A DNA stretch of 9,791 nucleotides from Actinomycetota bacterium (GTDB lineage Bacteria > Actinomycetota > Actinomycetes > Nanopelagicales > Nanopelagicaceae), in the NCBI GenBank assembly GCA_009702845.1, contig WLHG01000024.1, positions 1 through 9,791 on the forward strand. The letters run 5' to 3'. Within the stretch, counting starts at the first letter, position 1. Each line of letters begins with the position of its first letter. The notes beneath the pieces were generated by a model. It saw only the letters and a program-made list of their open reading frames with translations. It made no database searches and was not told the origin of the DNA. This document shows positions 1-6,545 of this stretch, one piece after another. The translations under genes were made by a program, and so were the position numbers.

Positions 1-1497
1 CATTAAAAATACGCGCTCCCATTCAAGGCCCTTAGCCGCATGCAGTGTTGCAAGCGTTGCTACCGGCATAGTTGGAGGGTTATTTTGCTGAACGCGATCT
101 TCGAGCTCGCGTAAATATGTGCGCAGGTTTTTCGGAGTAAAGCCATTATCTCCATCTAGCTCGCGCGCTAAGTGAAGTAGGGCCGCAATTCCATCAATGT
201 GAGCGCCAGTTAAAAATGGTTGCGCCAATGTTCGAAGTTCATCTAGCCATGAAACACCCTCGGTTGGAATGACTGAGGCATTGCGTACTAACTTTAAAAA
301 CTCGCGAACATCGGGGCGATCAAAGAAGCGGTCGCTATTTCGTATTTGATACGGCAACTTCGCAGCATTCATTGCGCGCTCGAGAGAATTGAGTTGGCTA
401 TTAGTGCGAGCAAGAACTGCAATCTCTTGTGCCTGAGTTCCCTCGCTGAGCAATTGCTTAATCCAATCAACGATGCCAGCGATTTCAGAGCTCTCATCTT
501 TGAAAGCATCGACCGAAGGCTTATCACCATGATCATTGAGTGCAACTAACTCTTGTCCCATCTGGGCTTTGCGTAAAACGCTATTTGCCATAAAAGTGAT
601 TTCAGGTGTTGAGCGATATCCAGTAGTTAGGCGCACAACTTCGGCCTCTGGAAAGCGATTAGTAAACGAGTTGAGAAAAACCGGAGTTGCTCCAGCGAAA
701 GAATAAATTGTTTGTGCAGGATCTCCAACGACGCAGATCTCTTGGCGTGACCCCAGCCATGCGTTAATTAACCGTTGTTGCAACGGCGAAATATCTTGAT
801 ACTCATCAACGGTAAAGAAGCGGTATTGATCCTGGACGCGCTCACGAACTTCGCGCTCTTGTTCGATCATCGCCGTCGTCAATAGCAGCACATCTTCAAA
901 ATCCATCGCACGCTCTTGCGACTTTACTGACTCGTAGGCGGTGTAGACCTTTGCGATTTGTTCGGCGTTTATACGTGGCTTCGTTGCTCGCTTACCGAGC
1001 TCGGATAAGTAATCAGATGGTGCGACTTGAGAAACCTTGGCCCACTCAATCTCTGATGCGATATCGCGCAGGAGATCGCGCGAAGTTATAGATAGTTCGC
1101 CTGTTAGTTCGGCACGTTTAATAGCTTCGGTAATGAAGCTGCTCTTTGATGTAATCAAGTCAGGTGTGCGTCCGCCAAAGACTTGTGGCCAGAAAAAGGT
1201 GATTTGCTTCAGGGCAGCGGCGTGAATCGTGCGTGCGGCAACTGCCGGTACACCTAACGAGCGAAGACGCATCCGCATCTCCCCCGCAGCCCTTGCCGTA
1301 AAAGTTAGCGCCAATACTTTGTGCGGATCCATCACGCCGATTGCTGCGGCGTAAGCAATACGGTGTGTAATCGCACGGGTTTTTCCGGTACCCGCGCCGG
1401 CAATAACACAGACAGGTCCGCGCGTTACGAGTGCGACTGCGCGCTGTTCGTTATCTAGAGCTTCAAGGATCTCTTCGGCGCGAACCTCGTTACTCAA
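1..1497 (-). CDS. uvrD2: ATP-dependent DNA helicase UvrD2 (SF1A), N-terminal part, cut by window edge
   Basis: The frame is open from a TTG at 1497 to base 1, giving 499 residues; the C-terminus lies outside the window. Superfamily 1 helicase motifs appear in order: Q motif LDNEQ (14-18), Walker A GAGTGKT (34-40), motif Ia TFTARAAGEM (65-74), Walker B VDEYQD (230-235), motif III GDPAQTIYSFAGA (258-270), motif IV GYRSTPEI (293-300) and motif V LHAAKGLEW (485-493). The stretches EIEWAK and HAAKGLEW, and the position just downstream of nudC, fit mycobacterial UvrD2, a 3'-to-5' DNA-dependent ATPase. Full-length UvrD2 also has motif VI, a cysteine cluster and an HRDC domain, none of which can be seen here. 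The TTG start is chosen because a GGAGG lies 9 nt upstream, an in-frame TAA lies 17 codons further up, and the first ATG falls after Walker A. The 58-bp gap from nudC suggests one transcript. The helicase call is very sure; the UvrD2 subtype rests on motif resemblance and gene order. Confidence 0.93.
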   Translation of the reverse strand, partial: MSNEVRAEEILEALDNEQRAVALVTRGPVCVIAGAGTGKTRAITHRIAYAAAIGVMDPHKVLALTFTARAAGEMRMRLRSLGVPAVAARTIHAAALKQITFFWPQVFGGRTPDLITSKSSFITEAIKRAELTGELSITSRDLLRDIASEIEWAKVSQVAPSDYLSELGKRATKPRINAEQIAKVYTAYESVKSQERAMDFEDVLLLTTAMIEQEREVRERVQDQYRFFTVDEYQDISPLQQRLINAWLGSRQEICVVGDPAQTIYSFAGATPVFLNSFTNRFPEAEVVRLTTGYRSTPEITFMANSVLRKAQMGQELVALNDHGDKPSVDAFKDESSEIAGIVDWIKQLLSEGTQAQEIAVLARTNSQLNSLERAMNAAKLPYQIRNSDRFFDRPDVREFLKLVRNASVIPTEGVSWLDELRTLAQPFLTGAHIDGIAALLHLARELDGDNGFTPKNLRTYLRELEDRVQQNNPPTMPVATLATLHAAKGLEWERVFLM

Positions 1498-1506
1498 GGT
1501 CTCCAA

Positions 1507-1512
1507 CCTCCG
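1507..1512 (-). promoter_or_regulatory. Shine-Dalgarno site that sets the uvrD2 TTG start
   Basis: The minus strand reads CGGAGG, ending 9 nt before the TTG at 1497. It is the strongest ribosome binding site seen in the window and supports TTG as the real start. An alternative in-frame TTG at 1506 abuts the site itself and would be too close to use. Confidence 0.7.
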
Positions 1513-1555
1513 GTGACCTCGATGCGGATCAAATAAGAAAATGGAGAGTTACTGA

Positions 1556-2506
1556 TCACGTTCTCCAACTTTCTCCACCATTTAAATCTGCAACTCCAAA
1601 CCCAGATTTAGCGGTGTACCAACCTGTAATCATTTTGCGGGCAACTGAAATCGTTGGAGGTAGAAGTAACTCTCCTGATGCAACTGCAGCTTTTAACTCT
1701 TCTCGGCTAAACCATGCAATCTCAGTAATCTCAAATCCATCGGCTTTAGCAGTATCTGGGTGATCGGTAATCGCTTCAAATGCAATCATGATCGATGCCG
1801 GAAATGGCCAAGCTTGTGATGCTAAGTAATTAATATCGTTGCAGTAGACACCGGCCTCTTCAAAGACTTCGCGCGATACGCACTCTTCAAAGGATTCACC
1901 TGGTTCGACAAATCCGGCGAAAGTTGAGAAACGTTTTTCTGGCCAGATCGGTTGATGCCCGAGCAAGATGCGATCGGCGGCATCTTTAACTAAAACGATA
2001 ACAGCTGGATCAGTGCGTGGATGATGTTGAGAAGAGTCACTGACGCAGACACGGACACTTCCACCTAAATCGCTAACGGTTTCGGCGCCGCATCGCGAGC
2101 ATCGCGGGTGAGTTGCATGCCAATTACTTAAACCAACCGCGTGCATTGCAAGAGTTAGATCTACTTCATTTAAATCTCCACCAACTTCACGTAGGGTTCT
2201 AAAGCCCTCAAACTTCACGCTCTCATCGGCAGGTTCGTTTATCCATGACGTATGCCACGCAAAATATGCCTGCCCACCATCTCTTGCTACACCTAAGAAA
2301 TATCGCTCACCTGTTTCAAAAGATGACGCCAAGAATTCAACGCTCTCGGCAGTTAAAAAGCGAAGCTCGCCATCATTTGCACCGATATGACCACCAATGA
2401 CGGGCAGTATCTGTGCAGATTCCCAGAGCAGGGCCAAATTCGCCGCATCGTTGCGTAAATGGCTAACGCGGTCGATCGGTGAGAGTGATTGGTTTCGAGC
2501 GCTCAT
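1556..2506 (-). CDS. nudC: NAD(+)/NADH diphosphatase NudC (Nudix hydrolase)
   Basis: This 316-residue protein hydrolyses NADH to NMNH and AMP, and in characterised NudC enzymes also removes NAD caps from RNA 5' ends. A weakly conserved N-terminal domain (about 1-130) is followed by a zinc-ribbon-like segment with CxxC at 136-139 and Cys154. The PRTDPAVI stretch (163-170) precedes the Nudix fold. The Nudix box (198-220) fits GX5EX7REUXEEXGU exactly, with G198, E204, REVFEE at 212-217 and G219. The NudC-specific array follows as SQAWPFPAS (230-238), so Pro of the usual SQPWPFP is Ala here. The reading frame is open upstream to 2755, but ATG 2506 is preferred because a longer form would run into the divergent gene at 2536 and the protein starting here has the expected length. 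No Shine-Dalgarno is seen; a -10-like hexamer at 2517-2522 predicts a leader of about 4 nt. It is probably cotranscribed with uvrD2. Confidence 0.95.
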   Translation of the reverse strand: MSARNQSLSPIDRVSHLRNDAANLALLWESAQILPVIGGHIGANDGELRFLTAESVEFLASSFETGERYFLGVARDGGQAYFAWHTSWINEPADESVKFEGFRTLREVGGDLNEVDLTLAMHAVGLSNWHATHPRCSRCGAETVSDLGGSVRVCVSDSSQHHPRTDPAVIVLVKDAADRILLGHQPIWPEKRFSTFAGFVEPGESFEECVSREVFEEAGVYCNDINYLASQAWPFPASIMIAFEAITDHPDTAKADGFEITEIAWFSREELKAAVASGELLLPPTISVARKMITGWYTAKSGFGVADLNGGESWRT

Positions 2507-2516
2507 GTTAGGCGTC

Positions 2517-2522
2517 AGACTA
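2517..2522 (-). promoter_or_regulatory. Candidate -10 element for nudC-uvrD2
   Basis: The minus strand reads TAGTCT (TANNNT type). A start point 7 nt further would lie near 2510, leaving the leader TAAC before ATG 2506. No convincing -35 is seen. The assignment rests on one hexamer plus the absence of a ribosome binding site. Confidence 0.4.
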
Positions 2523-2523
2523 C

Positions 2524-2529
2524 TAGCAT
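2524..2529 (+). promoter_or_regulatory. Candidate -10 element for a leaderless EEP transcript
   Basis: TAGCAT ends exactly 7 bases before the A of ATG 2536, the -12 to -7 position expected if transcription starts on the start codon itself. Leaderless mRNAs are common in actinobacteria, and no Shine-Dalgarno precedes this gene. No clear -35 is seen. The hexamer is only 1 bp away from the opposing nudC -10 candidate. Confidence 0.5.
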
Positions 2530-2535
2530 CGCCCC

Positions 2536-3339
2536 ATGCGCATAACATCGTGGAATCTCCTGCACGGAGAGGCGATGCCGCCCAATAAAGAGGCAGATAA
2601 CGCCGCTTTGCTTGAGGCCGAAGTGCTCCATATAAATAGTGATGTGCTTGGACTTCAAGAGGTTGATTATTTCTTAGCTCGCTCTGGAACCCACAACCAA
2701 GTTGGAAATGTTGCAGCGATGATGGCCGCCGAACATTGGGCCTTTGCACCTTCACTTATGGGTTCACCCGATGAGGATTGGCGTAACCCGAATAAAAGCG
2801 ATGAAAAAGTTGTAACCAATACAAGTGAGATTGCCCTACCCGGATATGGAATCGGAATGGTTTCCCGGATTCCAGTAACTTCATGGCATCGTTTGGATTT
2901 AAAAGGATCACCCGTTGGCGTCCTGATGGCATTTCCAGTTGATGGAAAATTGAAGCGTTTCTACGTTCGTGATCATCCTCGAAGCGCACTCGGTGCCGTA
3001 TTAGACAATGGCTGGTTAGTGATTAATACACACCTTTCCTTTGTTCCATTCTTTAATTTTTTTCAGCTTGTCAAAATCAAGCATTGGGCTAATACATTAG
3101 GTGTCACCGATAAATCCAAAATAATTATTATGGGGGATTTGAATATTCCATTTGCGCGCTTTGTCCAGGGCTTTAGATGGAATTCCCTTGCAACCCAGCG
3201 CACATTTCCAAGTTGGTCGCCAAGAGTGCAGATCGACTATTTTCTTTCGCAGAGATTAAAACCGGCAGATGTGCGGCACATTAACTATCCGCACTCAGGA
3301 ATGAGTGATCATTTACCTCTGCAGATTGAAGTTAACTAG
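2536..3339 (+). CDS. Endonuclease/exonuclease/phosphatase (EEP) family metal-dependent hydrolase
   Basis: This 267-residue, apparently cytosolic protein has no signal peptide or membrane segment. The EEP/DNase I-like active-site motifs appear in order: TSWNLLHG (4-11, Asn7), LQEVD (40-44, metal-binding Glu42), GIGMVSR (105-111), INTHLS (163-168, His166), MGDLNIP (199-205, Asp201 and Asn203), QIDYFL (232-237, Asp234) and SDHLPL (257-262, catalytic Asp258-His259). All expected catalytic residues are present, so it should be active with Mg2+ on a phosphodiester or phosphomonoester. The family includes AP endonucleases, nucleases and phosphatases, and the substrate cannot be assigned; nothing points specifically to ExoIII. 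The start is fixed because Asn7 lies right at the N-terminus. It is the only plus-strand gene, splitting adnAB from nudC-uvrD2, divergent from nudC (29 bp) and convergent with adnB (2 bp between stops). A role in DNA repair is suggested only by its position. Confidence 0.9.
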   Translation: MRITSWNLLHGEAMPPNKEADNAALLEAEVLHINSDVLGLQEVDYFLARSGTHNQVGNVAAMMAAEHWAFAPSLMGSPDEDWRNPNKSDEKVVTNTSEIALPGYGIGMVSRIPVTSWHRLDLKGSPVGVLMAFPVDGKLKRFYVRDHPRSALGAVLDNGWLVINTHLSFVPFFNFFQLVKIKHWANTLGVTDKSKIIIMGDLNIPFARFVQGFRWNSLATQRTFPSWSPRVQIDYFLSQRLKPADVRHINYPHSGMSDHLPLQIEVN

Positions 3340-3351
3340 TTTTAACTAGTT
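3332..3351. repeat. Tandem 10-bp repeat with palindromic core at the EEP/adnB convergent ends
   Basis: TTAACTAGTT occurs twice back to back (3332-3341 and 3342-3351). Each copy contains the perfect palindrome AACTAGTT. The EEP stop TAG lies in the first copy; the adnB stop TAA (minus strand, 3344-3342) is the edge of the second. The element is AT-rich and does not look like a rho-independent terminator. Confidence 0.85.
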
Positions 3352-6300
3352 GAATCAATTGAAGTAATCAAGGCGATCAGCGCGTCTTCATCGAGTAAGT
3401 CGGCTGGGCGATCGGTCACAGATGTCGGAACGTAGTGAAAAGCTGCGCTCACGGTTGAGATATCGGCCCCAGATAGTTTGGCCCAAGCTAGGCGATACAT
3501 CGCTAACTGCACCGCGGCCGATGCTCCTAACATGGAAGATCCAGTCTTCCAGTCGACGACTTCAAAGCCATCAGCGGTTGCATAAACAGCATCTATGCGG
3601 CCGCGGATTAATACGCCTGCAATAGTCGTTTCAAAGGGAACTTCAACGCGCACAGGAGTTCGATGAGCAAATTCGCTCGAAAGCCAAGCCTTCTTTAAAT
3701 CCTCAAGCTTTGAATCCTCATCGAGTGGATCTAAATAATCTAAATACTCATCGCCAAATAACGTATCGGCATCGGTAAATTGACGCTCTACCCATAAGTG
3801 AAAGGCCGTACCGCGACGCGAATATTGATCCTGCCCGCGTGGCATTGGCCTGCGAATACTTAGAGCCAGCTCTTGTGGATCTTTATGCAAGGCAACCAAC
3901 GTTGATGTTGAAAGCCTTGGTGGCAGTGGAACTTGTATTGCTCCTCGTGAGCGCTGCTGGATTTCGGTGATAAGAGCTTGTGCATCATCGATCCACGAAG
4001 TAATTTCGAGGTTGTTGATTTCTTCCAGCGTGTGAGCTGGACTGGCATTGACTAATTCAATCGCTGCGTTAAAGGCAGTACGTCGATCACCCAGTTGATC
4101 AAAAGGCCACGGCGCAATTATTGGATTTTCAATGCTGGGATTTTCAGCTCCAACTCCCGGAGCAGGTGCATCAGAGAGCATGAGACCTCCGAGAGCGCTG
4201 GCGGCCCCAGCGATCAAGTAGAAAATCTCACTTGGTTCAACGGCTCGACTACCATCTCGCCAGCGCGATGTTGTGCAAATCAAATGCGACTTAGCACGTG
4301 TGACGGCAACGTATGCAAGTCGCATCTCTTCGCGCATCTTAATATTTTCAGAGCAAAGCGAACCATATGCCTTAATTACTTTCGCGGCCTCACTATTTTT
4401 TGTAACACCATGCAGGGAAAAGACTGGTAATTCATTAGCATCGCCACGAAGTGCAAAGGGAATGTGTTTCTCATTTTTTATCCAGTTATCGGGATCACTT
4501 GAATTATTTCCAGGGAAAGTTCCCTCTGCCAAGCCCGGAACCGCAACCACATCCCACTCAGCGCCTTTTGCCATATGGATAGTCAGAATCTGGACTACAT
4601 CGCTGCGAACGTCAGGAGCGCCTGCTTTTAGCCCACCTTCAGCATCGGCTGCTACATCTAACCAATCTAAAAAGGCAGTGATTGTGCCGCCGGTGCGCTC
4701 AAATTTTGCCGCTTCATCTAAGAATCGATCGAGGTGTCTGCGACCAGTTTGAGAACCATCGCGCAGAGTTATCTCACTCTCCAGCGTTAAGTAATTTTCA
4801 ATCTCACTTATTAAATCGCTGATCTGACCCCCAGCGCGAGAACGCAATCGACGTAGATCGCCAGCAAAACTCACTAAACGTTGAAACCCAATTTCGCTAA
4901 AACCACTCTTTTTTGCATTATTAATCTCATCTAAGGCATCGATGATCGAGCCTGGAAATTGATCATCGGCCTCTAACTGATCGGGGTTTCCAGCGGCGAT
5001 TTTCTTAATAAAGCTCTTCGAATCAGCATGGAGCTCTTTTGCACGATCACGGCTAAATGCACCAAGTGCTGCGATATCGCGCGGGCCTAAGTTAATGCGC
5101 GGTCCAGTTAAATGACGCATCAAAGATGAACCTGAGTCGGGATTAGTAATTATTTTTAGCATTGATACGACATCGGCAACTTCCGGTACGTGAATCAGAC
5201 CACCGATACCTATTACCTCAACGGGCAGACCTAGTTCGCGAAGTGCGTTTTCTATCGCCGTAATCTGAGCACGTTTGCGAACTAGAACAGCGGCTTTCTT
5301 GCCAGATGTTGGGCTCCAGTTTTCTTTTATATATTCAGCAACGGCTGCAGCTTCGGCATCAATAGTTTCAAAGATTCCATAGGCGATTTCGCCATCGCCA
5401 GCGTCGGGTCGCGCCTGTAGCTCAACAACGCTTTGGCCACCCGCCAACTTAATCTCATCGCTAATGCGATTTGCCGCGGCCAAAATCATTACATCATTTC
5501 TAAATGTCGTGGGTAATGTAAATTCTTCAACGCCACTTTGATCTGCGCACTTAGGAAAATACTTAGTAAAAGATGCCATTGTGCCGGCCGAAGCTCCGCG
5601 CCAGGTATAAATAGCCTGTGATGGGTCTCCAACGGCCATCACTGGGTGCCCACCACCAAAAAGGGAAGAAAGCATCCGCACCTGAGATTGCGAAGTGTCT
5701 TGGTATTCATCGAGTAACACAACTCGATATTTTCCACGCTCTAATACACCAACATCGGTAAAGTTTTGCGCGATATCGGCGGCCAATGACATTTGATCAT
5801 CGAATGAGAATTCACCTGCCGCTTTGCGTCGTAGCATAAAAGCATCCACCATAGGCAAGAGGGAATTGCGTTGGAGCATTGCGCGCTCAACGGCTCGAAC
5901 CTCTTCATTGCGCGCACCGGCTAGTGGTGCCAACTCCCGCAAAATCTCTTCGCCAATTGCTGCAATGTCTTCAGCTTTACCTTGATGTTCAAGCATCAAC
6001 TTTGAAAGACCCAAGAGATCCTTAATGACTGTACTCACTGCGCTCTGGTTTCGATACGTATCATCGGACCAGTTACGCACGACATCGGATGCGATCTGCC
6101 AAATCGCGGCTTCGCCTAGTGGTTCAGCATCGGCATCAATTCCATATCTAATTGCATGCTCGCTCAATAGTTTCCCAGCATAGGAATGATAAGTCGTCAC
6201 CGATGTTGCCAATGAGGGAATGTTTCCGAACTCAGGAAGCGCTTTGAGTTGGCGAAGTCGTTTGCGTATTCGCACAGAGAGCTCCCCTGCCGCTTTGCGC

Positions 6301-6545
6301 GTGAAGGTTAGACCTAAAATCTGATCGGGTTTTATAAAACCGTTAGCCACTAAGAAGAGAACGCGATTGCTCATCGTCTCTGTTTTACCTGATCCAGCAC
6401 CCGCAATGACAACAGATGGTTCGAGATCGCTACTAATGATTGCCGATTGAAACTTGGTTATTGGGGATATCGTTTTGCCAAATTTAGGATGTGCTTGAAG
6501 CTTGGCAATTATTTCTTCTGGTGAGAACTGTGCATCCAGGCTCAT
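3342..6545 (-). CDS. adnB: AdnB, leading motor-nuclease subunit of the AdnAB double-strand-break resection complex
   Basis: This 1067-residue protein joins a UvrD-like SF1A helicase to a C-terminal RecB-like nuclease, close to the length of mycobacterial AdnB. Motor motifs: Q motif FQSAI (32-36), Walker A GAGSGKT (49-55), Ia LTFTRKAAGEL (79-89), Walker B LLDEYQD (277-283), III GDPSQAIYTWRGAS (306-319), IV TFRN (347-350), V TIHMAKGAEW (655-664) and VI VAVTRAK (746-752), all apparently intact. Nuclease motifs: GTAFHLWVE (912-920, His916), GRIDAVY (982-988, Asp985), VVDWKTG (996-1002, Asp998 and Lys1000) and QLAMYR (1013-1018). No iron-sulfur cysteine set is present. In mycobacteria AdnB is the leading 3'-to-5' motor and its nuclease cuts the displaced 3' strand. 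ATG 6545 overlaps the adnA stop by 4 bp, with only a poor ribosome site, so translation is probably coupled. RecB-like or plain UvrD labels are less likely given the paired architecture. Confidence 0.93.
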   Translation of the reverse strand: MSLDAQFSPEEIIAKLQAHPKFGKTISPITKFQSAIISSDLEPSVVIAGAGSGKTETMSNRVLFLVANGFIKPDQILGLTFTRKAAGELSVRIRKRLRQLKALPEFGNIPSLATSVTTYHSYAGKLLSEHAIRYGIDADAEPLGEAAIWQIASDVVRNWSDDTYRNQSAVSTVIKDLLGLSKLMLEHQGKAEDIAAIGEEILRELAPLAGARNEEVRAVERAMLQRNSLLPMVDAFMLRRKAAGEFSFDDQMSLAADIAQNFTDVGVLERGKYRVVLLDEYQDTSQSQVRMLSSLFGGGHPVMAVGDPSQAIYTWRGASAGTMASFTKYFPKCADQSGVEEFTLPTTFRNDVMILAAANRISDEIKLAGGQSVVELQARPDAGDGEIAYGIFETIDAEAAAVAEYIKENWSPTSGKKAAVLVRKRAQITAIENALRELGLPVEVIGIGGLIHVPEVADVVSMLKIITNPDSGSSLMRHLTGPRINLGPRDIAALGAFSRDRAKELHADSKSFIKKIAAGNPDQLEADDQFPGSIIDALDEINNAKKSGFSEIGFQRLVSFAGDLRRLRSRAGGQISDLISEIENYLTLESEITLRDGSQTGRRHLDRFLDEAAKFERTGGTITAFLDWLDVAADAEGGLKAGAPDVRSDVVQILTIHMAKGAEWDVVAVPGLAEGTFPGNNSSDPDNWIKNEKHIPFALRGDANELPVFSLHGVTKNSEAAKVIKAYGSLCSENIKMREEMRLAYVAVTRAKSHLICTTSRWRDGSRAVEPSEIFYLIAGAASALGGLMLSDAPAPGVGAENPSIENPIIAPWPFDQLGDRRTAFNAAIELVNASPAHTLEEINNLEITSWIDDAQALITEIQQRSRGAIQVPLPPRLSTSTLVALHKDPQELALSIRRPMPRGQDQYSRRGTAFHLWVERQFTDADTLFGDEYLDYLDPLDEDSKLEDLKKAWLSSEFAHRTPVRVEVPFETTIAGVLIRGRIDAVYATADGFEVVDWKTGSSMLGASAAVQLAMYRLAWAKLSGADISTVSAAFHYVPTSVTDRPADLLDEDALIALITSIDSTS
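6542..6545 (-). other. ATGA stop/start overlap coupling adnA and adnB
   Basis: The adnA TGA (6544-6542) and the adnB ATG (6545-6543) share the tetranucleotide ATGA on the minus strand. Such overlaps usually reflect translational coupling, which fits making two subunits of one heterodimer in equal amounts. Confidence 0.9.

Noticed and set aside
1498..1570. Possible terminator between nudC and uvrD2: GGAGA/TCTCC inverted repeat followed by an A/T-rich run
   Set aside because: The stem is only 5 bp around a 14-nt loop, lies partly inside the nudC end, and the T run is broken. A read-through operon is more likely.
2507..2755. Upstream extension of the nudC frame adding 83 residues before ATG 2506
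   Set aside because: It overlaps the 5' part of the EEP gene antisense, including its catalytic Asn and Glu codons, and the added residues look unlike a NudC N-terminus. The frame is open by chance.
4095..4752. Plus-strand open frames of 111 and 159 codons inside adnB
   Set aside because: They lie opposite conserved motor sequence of AdnB, including motifs V and VI, show no domain, and have low-complexity Ser/Ala-rich products typical of antisense shadows.
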